From Paramacrobiotus richtersi (lineage: Eukaryota; Tardigrada; Eutardigrada; Parachela; Macrobiotidae): a DNA stretch of 22,567 nt. The notes beneath the pieces were generated by a model, which worked only from the letters and a program-made list of their open reading frames with translations, did no database searches and was not told the DNA's origin. Location of the stretch: positions 1-22,567 of the forward strand of contig JAQGAU010000933.1 of assembly GCA_034698045.1 (NCBI GenBank), written 5' to 3'. Numbering within the stretch: position 1 is the first letter of the stretch; each line of letters begins with the position of its first letter. Position numbers and translations under genes: made by a program. Positions 10,301 through 19,936 of this stretch are shown here, piece after piece.

Positions 10301-10638
10301 AGACGAAATTCTCTAAAAAATTATTTATAATTTATTAAACTATTTATTCAGACGAAATTTTCTGGAAAAAAACATTATGCATGATTTGAGAAACTATTTA
10401 TTTTTATCAAATTATTTGTTAAACTATAACATATTATTTATGACTGTATAAGTTACTGTCAGTTTTAGTTTAATACTGGACTTACCTCAACACTAGCTTG
10501 TCCATGGTACGAAACGAAATGTCCGCATGCCATGCAGATGAATTGATCAGCGCCCGTGGTACCTTTAGGGATAAAAACAGTACAGCTGCATCCATCCTGG
10601 CTGCAGCAGCAGCGAAACGGCGTGGCGAAATTCTCCAT
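7305..10638 (-). CDS. HECT-domain E3 ubiquitin ligase, 11 exons
   Basis: The minus-strand exons are 10638-10486, 10312-10115, 10037-9772, 9708-9487, 9433-9235, 9147-9036, 8982-8893, 8818-8551, 8473-8053, 7983-7855 and 7733-7305. All junctions keep frame with GT-AG borders, giving 828 aa. Residues 10-45 are a small Cys/His cluster (CSC at 17-19, CMACGH at 35-40, H45), likely a zinc knuckle. Residues about 52-190 are Ser/Pro-rich and probably disordered. An acidic patch follows at about 345-385. The HECT fold occupies about 420-828. It shows VDQGGVFRD (511-519), typical of the HECT N-lobe, and a C-lobe ending with KAATC, where C793 is the thioester cysteine, 35 residues before the end as is usual. 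It should transfer ubiquitin to unknown substrates. It resembles the G2E3-like proteins that are numerous in some invertebrate and fish genomes. The start is the ATG in context AAACCATGG. The gene is intact. Confidence 0.9.
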
Positions 10639-11707
10639 GGTTTACCAGAACTTTCGCTTTTTCAGTTGACCTTTCGATCACACAGTGTAACCAAAAAATC
10701 GCTGTTGCAGCTGCTTGGTATCCGTTAGACCGTTGCTAACAAAACTGAACTGCAGCCAGATAGGAACATTTGTCAGTTTTATATTGACCGGTTTTCTCTA
10801 GACACCTGGCTGAAGGAATCGCCCTGTGAAGCAAGGCTCTGATCCTAGCACTACTGCAATAACTGCGGTCCTGTCTACCGCCCTTTATGTTAGTGCACAA
10901 TAAAGACGGTCTTGACACACAAATTTGTTATTCGCCCTTCTTTTGTTTTAAAAGCGGCGAGTTGAAATTTTCTCCGAATTTCGAGACGATGCGCCAGTCT
11001 AGTGAGATTTCGTTCCAAACTGGCAGCTTCGAGTTTTGTTATTGCACTGTTTTGCGCTCGGCTTTTTCCACGGGCGTACAGCGCAGCGTTCCACAGAGTG
11101 TATACTGAAAGCGTAAAACATCGTGTAAAAGTCAGTAACTAGCAAAACATGGGATTGTTGCACATCAAATTAGGTTTAAAATTTACGAAAGCTGGTGTAT
11201 ACATTTTACACACAGTCGCACTATAGATTACTTTAATAGGAGAAAATTCAATGTGTAATTGTTGCCCTGTATATTTTTAGTATATAGATATTTCACAACG
11301 CATAACACACAGAGTTTCTCGACGCAGGTAGTATGTGCATATCGCGTACACAACTAGCAACCACCCTAAAAAAATGACAAAAACAGCGCACCATTCTCAT
11401 CAGACATTGCCCTGTTATATGGGCATACACAGTGTTATTTCACTTCACAGCCTATTGTTAGCAAAACAACTCGTATTAAAGATTTCTATAACATGATGAA
11501 ATTCACTGTGTTTACAAAGGATTTGATTTGTAACTGTTGCCCTGTTAGATGGGAATCCACAGAGTGTTGTTTGCACTCTACAGCTTATTGTTAGTAAAAA
11601 ACAGCGCATTACATTAGTTTTACTGCGATTGTGACATGAGGACATTAAAATGTGTCAAATTCCGCATTTATTAGTGGAGACGGTGGAGCTGAAGAAGAGC
11701 TGAAGAT
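10639..11707. repeat. Upstream region of the HECT gene with diverged ~130-bp repeats
   Basis: Two diverged direct copies lie at about 11407-11469 and 11537-11603, 130 bp apart. Each runs from TTGCCCTGTTA through CACAG...TGTT and CACT/CTACAGC to TATTGTTAG. A shorter third copy of the start is at 11262. The segment also includes the likely promoter of the HECT gene (just above 10638). The open frame at 10887-11108 shows no recognisable content and no splice partner. Confidence 0.5.
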
Positions 11708-11911
11708 ATGGAAGTAATGATTAAGTCACATTCTAACTATCAGAAATTAAAGTCCAAAGAAGCTGTCTTACTTGATGGGAAAGCACGGAACTGTAAAATA
11801 GTTGAGAGGATTGTGGAAAATACAGCTTTCAATCAGAAAACTATGGCTGCCATCGCTAGGTCCGAATTGAAAGGTACAGCACTGAATGCAGTTATGAAAT
11901 ATACTGTTTAA
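11708..11911 (+). CDS. Small hypothetical protein, 67 aa
   Basis: The frame starts ATGGAAGTAATG and ends at TAA 11909-11911. The protein is basic and probably helical, with KLKSKEAVLLDGKARN and AAIARSELKGTALNAV blocks, and I do not recognise it. A possible donor (GTTTAA at 11906) and an acceptor (TTTGCAG ending 12057) would add a 29-residue second exon ending at 12147 (NYTEIRTEDSTTS...). The donor is weak, so the single-exon reading is kept. It lies upstream of the ataxin-10-like gene in the same direction. Confidence 0.35.
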   Translation: MEVMIKSHSNYQKLKSKEAVLLDGKARNCKIVERIVENTAFNQKTMAAIARSELKGTALNAVMKYTV

Positions 11912-12420
11912 GAATAGATTTTTGACTTCTGTTTTAATTTTCTCGGAGTCAGTTTTGTGCGTCGCTTATTTCTATTTTGTTTTATCGTTATGGTCTGCTG
12001 ATTTGATTGGGCTTTCTCGATCTTCCCGTTATCTTGCGTTGTCTTGCATGTTTGCAGAATTACACTGAAATCAGGACGGAAGATTCAACGACAAGTACTA
12101 TCGGTGATAACATACGAAGTTTTTACGGAGTCCAGCAATGCGGCTAAGATAAAAAATACTGCAGTCGATTAAGCACAGGTAAAAGCACGTATGTTTATTG
12201 TTTTGGTTATATGAGGTCCTGTTCTGTCGCCGGAAGTAAAAAGTTTTTCTGTCTGTTCTTATAATTATAGTCTTTGTACAATTCCATCATCGGCATCCCG
12301 TTGGAAGCTTTCCTGAGCAGCCACTCAATGGTTTGAGAAGCGCTGGGAACATCTGGTTACACCATCAGTTATTCTAAAGCGGCCAGTGTATACAGTGGAG
12401 AATCGACGCGACTGCTTACT
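11912..12420. other. Gap before the ataxin-10-like gene
   Basis: This region holds a candidate exon at 12058-12147 after a TTTGCAG acceptor. A plus-strand frame upstream of 12421 stays open from 12337 and could extend the next gene at its N-terminus. Neither is firm. No repeat or RNA gene was noticed. Confidence 0.3.
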
Positions 12421-13890
12421 ATGCCCTATGCTTGGAGAAAATCAACGTTGAGACGGATGCGTTATTACCTGTTTCGTGTCTGGTTGGTGAACCGTTTCAG
12501 CGGCGACGATGCAGTCTGGAGTATGCCCATCGCCGAAAGATATGCAGAAGTTTTATCGCCGTACTTTCATTCCGAAAGACGAAGCCAAGTTCGCGTGTGA
12601 TAGGAAATCGCTGCGGAAATGTGATAGATATTCAATATAGGGAACTTGGGTATCTTTTTAACAGGATCCAGAAGTTGATTCCAACGATTCGCGACGCAGC
12701 ATCAAAGCTATATGAGCTCTGTACATGTACGCCAAAAATCCGTGGTCAGGTGCGACCGGCCACGGAAAGCGATGAAGAATTCTTCACGTGCCTCGGAGAT
12801 CTCCTTCGCTGTTGTCGTTGGTTGGTATGCAGCACGAATCACGGTGATTCCATGTAATTCGAGCTCAAATCCGCATTATCTGGATTAGAGGCGATTGGAA
12901 ATTGATTTTATTCCATAGATCGAAAGGATTTTATACGCGAACGACTTTGACGCTCTTGCGTCATGGAGATGATGTGATTGAGCGGATAGTCCTTTTGATC
13001 GATCCTTCGCTCGCTGATTCTTGGATAAAGGGTTCGTGTTTCATGGTTATAAACCCGCAAAAATTAACAAGATTTTTGAAGCGTTATAATGACAATCTTG
13101 GATAGGATTAGGATATTTTTTTGTGGAGGACGAATAATCCACTGAGTAGAGCGTTTGATTGTGTCTTTGGTTGTTTATTTTATGCAACTCTACTTTCTTT
13201 TGCATAATTTTACTCGGTTTTTTCATTGCAGTGACAATTCGGGATTCCGTGTCCTGTGGTATTCAGGTGGTGGCTAACTGCGTTCGACAAGATCCGGAAG
13301 GGAAGGATCTCGTGTGGCATGAATTTGAAAGTGATTGGGGGAGTCAGGGTGGTTTCTCTGCGCTAGAATCGATAGTTTGTTCGATTCTTTCTGTGCAGAT
13401 CTCTTATTGTCCTGGAGGAAGAAGAGAAGCTTCTCGATTACCTTTCTGCGGTTATTGTCAACTGTATAACCGAGCAGCGCATCAACGAGATGGTCAACTG
13501 CGGTATTGCCGCCAGGATATTTGAGCGCATTTCAGTATCCACTAAGCGCAAAGTGAGTCACTTTAATAAAGTCTGATCTGGAGTTAAGAATTTTGTACCT
13601 GTTCGGTTATGCTCCCTTTCCGTTCATTTATTGGAAATATTATGCTAACACATCTATCATTAGGTGCGCAGTACTTGATCTGCTCGGCAGTATGTTTACT
13701 CTGAATGGGCAAGGTTCCAGTCCTTATGCTATGCATAATGCCATTATTGCCATTAAAGACGGTACGTAATTCGCGTATGTGAGACGAAAATGCTTCTTAG
13801 ATGTTTTCGTTAGTCTGCTGTCTAGTATTTGACAGTAAGAGTACTTTTTATATTGTCCTGGCAGCCATCACCGGAAGCCGGGAAATGTGA
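12421..13890 (+). CDS. Shortened ataxin-10-like armadillo protein, about seven exons
   Basis: The proposed exons are 12421-12596, 12665-12853, 12919-13031, 13232-13313, 13399-13556, 13672-13761 and 13865-13890, joining in frame to about 277 aa. Likeness to ataxin-10 is seen in consecutive helices: LLRCCRWLVCSTNHGDS (family pattern RCLRN-x-C-x-x-x-x-x-NQ), ERIVLLIDPSL, SVSCGIQVVANCV followed by LVW (family CGLQ-x-x-x-N...VW), and a C-terminal SPYAMHNAIIAIKD like the family's NPF-x-x-W-x-I-x-AIRN. Ataxin-10 proteins are usually about 450-500 aa with an extra middle section, which is missing here. Ataxin-10 is an armadillo-type scaffold linked to cilia and cell division. The weakest junction is the donor at 13314 (GTGGCA). 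A better-looking donor a little further on would shift the frame, so a small lesion is possible. The start could lie further upstream. Confidence 0.5.
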
Positions 13891-14001
13891 CGCGTGACGG
13901 CCTTGATTGACTATTTCGAACCATTGACCAGTCATCTGCGCGCTTTCAAAACTTTCAGGCATTTCGAACCAGATGCGAAGAATAATACTATTATTTTTTA
14001 G

Positions 14002-14972
14002 ACCCAGTATGCGTTCCCTGTAATGGTGTTTGTCCTGCGGAGCAAACGACAACCACCATCCAGACATCCCCCACCACAACAGTCCAAGAAGTCTTCTGGC
14101 TAGGAACAATCCGGCTTATGACAATAAGTATGAAGAATTGTTGATCACTTGTCGAACATCGTAAAACAGTACCACTACTATTTCACCTCTGAATTGTTAT
14201 TATTTTGCATGCGCTTGTCACTGTTATGTATTTAAAGATTTGAGAATGTCTGCTTTCGTATTCTTTTTTAGGACAGCGACATTCCACAGAAAAAGCGATG
14301 CTTCGCATATGTATCTGCTTGGTGCTGGACACTAACGGTATGGATTATCGTGGTCCTGGGTACCGGTTTCCTGGTGTCGAAATCGAAAAGCCAACCGGCC
14401 TCGAAAGCTACCCGGCGATTTTTGGTTATCCAGCGGTAAAGCTGAGACATAACGAAATCGTTTACGGAAACTGCATAATGCATTTTTTAGGATCGACCAG
14501 GTACTACACATCGGCCCTCGATTGTCATAATCGCGATTGCCAGCAAATCAGAGCAATTTGACGGACCAGATTCGGCTGTGTCTACCTATGATAAGGTACC
14601 TTAGAATTGCGTAGATTTTATAGTTAAACCACGCGCTGTTTCGTTTAGGCGCAGGTTTTAAGGCTGAAGGCATATTTTAAGTGAAAATTCTATTTTGCCA
14701 TATTTTCATCCATCGGTTACGAACTGACTAATAACTTTATTTGTACATATTCTATTCTACGGTGGAGTTCATGTTTTCAATGGTTTTAGGAGTTTGATCG
14801 GACGTATTTCGTTGCAAGGATAGAAGATCGATTCTACATCGCGCTGATTTTCGAAATTCGCAAATCGGACAAAGATTCAGCAGTAAATTTATTCTTGAAA
14901 CACCCAACTGCGCGGTTCCATCGTACTAGAATCGTTAAAACCGGCATAAACTTTTCCGACAGATTTTGTTAA
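14002..14972 (+). CDS. KICS2-like (KICSTOR subunit 2) C-terminal domain, 5' end incomplete
   Basis: The exons 14272-14435, 14491-14595 and 14790-14972 join in frame. They give a stretch matching the C-terminal half of animal KICS2 (C12orf66): CLVLDTNG, GPGYRFPG, GLESYPAIFGYPADRP, RPSIVIIAIASKS, YDK-EFDRTYFVAR, and ALIFEIRKSDKDSAVNLFL. KICS2 helps hold the GATOR1 complex at lysosomes in nutrient control of mTORC1. An exon at 14002-14127 (Cys/Thr-rich, DPVCVPCNG then TTTTIQTSPTTT) splices in phase 1 into the first of these but is not KICS2-like. The N-terminal half of KICS2, about 250 residues, was not found upstream. The last exon ends at TAA 14970-14972, with AATAAA at 15070. An alternative donor near 14946 could join an exon at 15105-15150. 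This looks like a captured gene fragment, possibly transcribed as a fusion. Confidence 0.55.
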
Positions 14973-15146
14973 GCACTTTGCTGGGATTTAATATTGTATC
15001 ATCTCTACATTTCCGGGAAATTGTATATTTACAGTATTGCTTCACTTGCCAGTTTTTGACCATGTGATTAATAAAAACGTACGCTTAAGTTCGGTTTCTT
15101 CAGATCATTTATTAGGATGTCTGGTTCGAGATAATACATTCTTCCG

Positions 15147-15612
15147 TTAATTAGTTTCGACAAATCCATCGACACCGCAAGGATCGAGTTTTGCTTTCAT
15201 GTCTTGGTCTTGAGCGATGCGAAGAAATTCGTTCTTCAGCTGTTTCTCGGTTTTTGTCTGCAAAGTAACAGGCGTCAGGATCAACAAATGATAATTCCTT
15301 AACACGTAATCAAAGCCAGCGTGAAGTATGTAATCTCGTAACTGTGACTGCAGAAATTGTAATGAAATACGATTGGGTAATTTGGCAATGGTTCTAGTGA
15401 TAGTTTGAGAAAAATATCGTTCCTGGCTTCGGGATTCCGCTGGAAGTAACTGAATACCACAGCCGAATTAACTGTCGCTCCCTCCGCTCGTTTGTCGCGC
15501 ACCATCTCAATTCTCGATAGCCGCGATATGCGAACCGGCTTCTCGTGTATCGCCAAAACATGACACGTTTTCGCCTTGCTTTCGAAAATGATGCCGCGAT
15601 TACAAGAATCCA
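15147..15612 (-). CDS. Unidentified conserved-looking gene, two 3' exons
   Basis: The minus-strand exons 15612-15371 and 15257-15147 join in phase 0 and give about 117 residues ending at TAA 15149-15147. Blocks are GIIFESKAKTCHVLAIHEKP, VRISRLSRIEMVRDKR, NSAVVFSYFQRNPEARNDIF and a charged last exon (TEKQLKNEFLRIAQDQDMK). A first exon ending at 15741 (THWELCRRI then GTAAAA) fits in phase 1 but has no start codon in view. TTTATT at 15108-15113 gives AATAAA on this strand about 35 nt past the stop, supporting the 3' end. I do not recognise the family. It is convergent with the KICS2-like gene. Confidence 0.5.
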
Positions 15613-15991
15613 CTCAGTGAACGAGAGGTGCTGCAAAATCACAATAACGACTGACAAACTTTCGCACAGGGTAAATTGTAGCAAAACTGTATATATTCAG
15701 ATTATAAAAATTAGAATGACTCAGATGGTTCTGATTTTACCTATACGCCTGCACAGTTCCCAATGCGTTTTATTAAACCAAATTATTAAAATAACTGTGT
15801 CAACTGATTATCAAAGTAACTGTTTCTATGTCAACTACAACACCACTGTGTTGGAAAAAACAACAATTAGGACTAACAAAGGTCAAACTGCATGTATTGT
15901 ACTGCTATGCTGAACTACTCTAAAAGTGAAAACTTCCCGATCATTTGGTTTTAAATTTATTCTGACATTTGTGATACTATATATCGAAACA

Positions 15992-18913
15992 ATGGCAGAA
16001 AGCCAGGCTGCCGAAGTAGTTACATCCGCAGAAGAAGAAGACGCCGTTATGCAACTGGACAAGATACCGCAAGACCCAGCTGAAGCGGTCAGAAAATTCT
16101 ATGAGTACAGAAAGGGTAAGCTGGAAACACATTAATGAAAATAATGTAATGCAGTATGTTAGCGCCAATATGCAGCAAAACACGCAGAGCCAGAATCAAC
16201 GAAGAATAAGGGTGTCAAATTCCATCTTCGTATCCTCCGTAGTCCCGAAAAGTCCCTTTCGAAATGTGTACGCTATGCGGAAATCGTAGTGTAGTGGCTC
16301 CAAAATGTAATGAGATTGTACGAACTATATCTACCATACTATATTACCATTACATCTAATGTTTGAACTTTTAATGTACTGATATGAGTGATAGATAGTA
16401 TTCTCAACGCCCTGATCTTGTGTATTGCTGCGGCTTTGCCAATAAAAATTATAACTGTAGTCTGAAGACACTTTTGTGTGATGCTAACAACGTTAAAACA
16501 AACCTCGCTTTGCAGCGATCATCAGCTGCGAGGACATTGGGAAACTTGCGGTTAGGAAAACCACCGGATTGCTGTCTAGTAGACTAGAAGATACCCTACT
16601 ACTGCAAGCGCTAATGGCGGAACTGTCGAACGGACCGGTGGAGCATGTCCCCATGGATCTTATGACCTTTTCCAATACGGCTGCTCCAAAATCCGCAAAA
16701 GCAATGGATAAATGGCAAAAGAAAATCGCCAGCGGCGAAACTGAAATCTATGGTATAATTAATAAATCAGTTTAAATTTTTTAAACTACCTGTTTCAGTT
16801 TAAACTTTTTCAATGCATTGCGCAACAACCGGATGTTGCGCGCACATTTCGTTTTCGCGCTGATATATATCGGTCCTTTATCCATAAAAAGCAACGCTAA
16901 ACGTTGGTTTACGAATTCCGACCGCGCACACGCAGAACAACCAGCTCAACATATGAAAATTACCAGTCACTCGTTTTAATAAAATTATGTTCATTTCAGT
17001 GCTTTCCGGCTATCACCGTCAAAAGGCGGCGAGACTTCTTCGGGCCCAAACTCCAGGAATGAAGTTTCCTGGAACCGTTCACGTGTTCGAAGCACCTGCG
17101 AATTGGCTGCACCATATGGCCATCATAAAAAACCAGGCAAGCTTTGAAAAAAATTGCCTTTTGAGAAACTAGTATGGTTGAGTCATGTAGCGTAACGGCA
17201 TTCGTTAAAATCATAAGGAGAAAAAAAATAACAACAAATTTTTACCATTAAATTTTGGAAATTACCCTTGCAGCGGCAAACTGCTTTTTGTTTCTCTTGT
17301 CGGTAAAGTCAACACCGAACATAACCAAACTGTAACAAACAGAAATCTCGTACTTCAGCAAAACAACTACAGTACATTGAGCCCTTACACTAGCATTATT
17401 AGCAGTTGTTAGCAGTTCGAAAAATTTGTAAAACTGATATAGCTGCAGTATTTGTTTTAGCGCCAGCTTAGTTGTACCACATTCCCAATAAAAAGTAAAA
17501 AATCCATTACTAATAATGATTATTACATTCGTTCATTGTAGTTTCTGCCGGAAATAGGAAAACCAAAGGATCCATCCGCTGAAGATATGGTCAATGTGTT
17601 TTCGAATAAGGCCATCATCGCGTACCACATGCTAAACGAGAAAATGATAACAGCCAACCTCACGTTTGAAGATTCTATTATTCTGCGCTGTCGAAGCTTA
17701 ACCGGCCGCGAAAAACATAAAACGAAATTCAGTATCCTGTGGACTAACCTTTGCACAAAATGTTTTTCAACGACAGACCAGGTAAAAAAATTTACTTCAT
17801 ATAAAAACAAGAGCGAAAGACGCGCAAAAGTTCTAACCTAGTCTCCGAATTACAGAAAAGTTTTTCCAACAAATACGGTCACTTTAAGTGTCTGGGTTTG
17901 ATGACCAGTACCGAAAGAATCCTCTTTCATCAGTTTTTGCAAGCGTACACAAGTCGTGGGATGGTTGGATACGGAAAAAAGTATCGTGATCCGAAAAGAC
18001 CGCAGTTCTTTAACTGCGCATTCGGCCGGACATTTAACGAGGAGCAGTTGACCTGTGGTCTGGACGCGATGCAAACTGCTCTTGATAGCAACAACGCCAG
18101 ATGTTATCTAGATCTGTGGTAAGCTAGCGCGCTAGTTGGTGCAATTCAAGTTCAAAAGTTATTCGAGCCCTAAAAAATTTCCATAGAAATCAACTGAAAA
18201 GCCACTACACTACACTTTTATACAGACTCTGCCATAGCTCTGATCTGGAGAGAGATTTTATTCTCAAGCATCTGGTAAAATTTGACAACAGATCTGACAA
18301 ATAAAAAATTACGCTCTTCCGAACGATATCAAAGATGTGCAAATGCTTAAATAGTAATAAATCGGTATACTTCGCGTTGCTATAGTTGGGTTGTTAGTAC
18401 GGTGCTAACGGTCGGAAATACAGTATGTCCGGTGCCAAAGGGTTAATATGGCGTAAATAAATGTTTTAACTACGGCAGGAACATTACCGTTCAAAACTAG
18501 AGCCGAAAAAACAAACACCATAATTAGTTTTTAAACGTTTTATGGTTATATCGTATGTTACTTTTTCAGTGATGGTAAACAAATGAGCAAAGCTGATGGT
18601 ACACAAGGGAGCACCGCGAAAATAACGCCAAGTGATCCAGCCACATTTTGTAAAAAGCGGAAACTCGAGCCGAGCTCGGAAACGTTAATTGCCCCAGACG
18701 CAGAAGCAAACAATTCTGTTACGATAAGCAAGGATGACGCCGTTATTCTACGCAGTATCCTCTCCGACATACCAGAAGCAAACCTCGACGATGGTGAAGC
18801 AGACGTTGTGGTAAGAACAGAAAACAATACATGAAGTAAATCATATACTACTTCAGATTTTGTCATTTCAGGAAAGATTTATGGAAGCCACGGACGACTT
18901 TAGCCTCGACTGA
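15992..18913 (+). CDS. 427-aa protein with a ParB/sulfiredoxin-like motif, seven exons
   Basis: The exons are 15992-16115, 16516-16752, 17000-17136, 17542-17781, 17856-18118, 18570-18810 and 18872-18913, all in frame. One intron (17137-17541) has a GC donor in good context (CCAG|GCAAGC). The start ATG is in context AACAATGG. Residues 1-35 are acidic. VEHVPMDLM (83-91) followed by a helix and then TEIYVLSGYHRQKAARLL (about 117-134) resembles the ParB N-terminal fold. There a first strand I/V-P-x-x-x-L leads to a G-x-H/R-R-x-x-A box that binds nucleotide or phosphate. Residues 160-333 contain several Cys (KCFST, KCLGL, NCAFG, LTCGLD) and no family I know. A basic cluster KKRK (362-365) is a likely nuclear signal. 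The end is acidic with hydrophobic pairs (ILRSILSDI, DDFSLD). I infer a nuclear DNA-associated protein. The ParB likeness is motif-level only. Confidence 0.75.
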
Positions 18914-19350
18914 TCATTGTGCTGCCGGTACTGTTGTGATCCATGTGCTGATAAATGTTTAACTGCTGTTTGCGTTTATGTACAGTAACTTTTTCATGTT
19001 AAAGTGTAAACACTGGGTTATCATGTGCCGTACTTCCGGTCTAGATCGTCCGAAATGGAAAACGTTTGGTCAAAGATTCAAGAACGATTTCAGATAATCG
19101 GTACATTCGAACGAAAGTTGTCTTAACAATTACCTTTAATGTTTTCTACTGATAAACAGTCGAATACACTCGTATATATGCAACAAAAATCGAATGTAAC
19201 AAATTCAGCCGCCGCGCCAGCGAGTACTGACTAGTTGCAAATCAGCAAAAATCGAAAACTATTACAAAGTAATAAACACTTCTAAAAGACATACGCATAA
19301 AACGTAATCCAAAGGTATTTCCTCTATTTTTCAATTTAAACTTGACGACA
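18914..19350. other. AT-rich gap after the ParB-like gene
   Basis: This is presumed 3' untranslated sequence of the upstream gene. An AATAAA lies at 19271-19276, about 360 nt past the stop. No coding content was recognised. Confidence 0.4.
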
Positions 19351-19746
19351 ATGCAGTCAAACTTACTCAAACACACTAGCAAAACCGAAGATTATTACCA
19401 CTGCAACAAGAAATCAAAAATCACCAAACTGGGCAAATGTGGACGAAAGCAAATATATCCGCAACTTCCGCATTCAGTCGACCAGGCTAAGGAATTTCAC
19501 TATCCATTCCAACTTGGCCAATCCAGTAAACCATTCGCTAGGGGGTCATATCACAAGAACGCAATTGCACAATTGTTATACTACGATTCTACACCAGCCG
19601 CCAAAACAGCACAGGAAATATCCCTTAAATATACACAATATTTGCAGCTCATAATGTACAAACGAACTGCAGCAGATTCCAGGAAGCACTTTTCAATAAA
19701 CTTAGAAACAATACTAACCTCAGCCGCCGAGTTCTGGTTCAAATAA
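19351..19746 (+). CDS. Possible hypothetical protein, 131 aa
   Basis: An uninterrupted frame runs from ATG at 19351 to TAA at 19744-19746. The product is basic and Lys/Gln/Tyr-rich, with CNKKSKITKLGKCGRK near the start and a helical AAKTAQEISLKYTQYLQLIM later. It resembles no family I know. Its length is notable for AT-rich sequence, but no splice sites, promoter or homologue support it. It could be chance. The remainder up to 19936 shows nothing further. Confidence 0.3.
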   Translation: MQSNLLKHTSKTEDYYHCNKKSKITKLGKCGRKQIYPQLPHSVDQAKEFHYPFQLGQSSKPFARGSYHKNAIAQLLYYDSTPAAKTAQEISLKYTQYLQLIMYKRTAADSRKHFSINLETILTSAAEFWFK

Positions 19747-19936
19747 CTCCTAAAAGACGAGCGAACCAGATAAAAAAATCATCAACTTAATCTCCTGACC
19801 ATTGAACCTTTTTTTCTCAATTAGTGTATCTTTTAAATATGTAGGTAACGAACCCATTCGTGCAGGCTGTGTCTTTAATCTGGCGCTGAAACTGGACATG
19901 TAGCAAATAAATCATCTTCCGCCTCGGAATCACTGC

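Noticed and set aside
12432..12857. Single 141-codon frame read straight through 12432-12857
   Set aside because: It lacks an ATG at its start. A 68-nt intron at 12597-12664 with a good TTTTTAACAG acceptor joins a more protein-like upstream frame to the ataxin-10-like exon.
14602..14682. An extra exon (AQVLRLKAYF) in the KICS2-like gene
   Set aside because: Its donor phase does not fit the next exon. Joining 14595 directly to 14790 preserves both frame and family alignment.
15926..15991. Upstream extension of the ParB-like protein giving a hydrophobic leader
   Set aside because: That frame would start at GTG. The first ATG, at 15992, has a good context, and a nuclear signal later in the protein argues against a secretory leader.
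15992..18913. Reading the 427-aa gene as an endogenised viral nucleoprotein
   Set aside because: No viral family motif was recognised. The gene has six introns and a ParB-like box, so a viral origin is unsupported.
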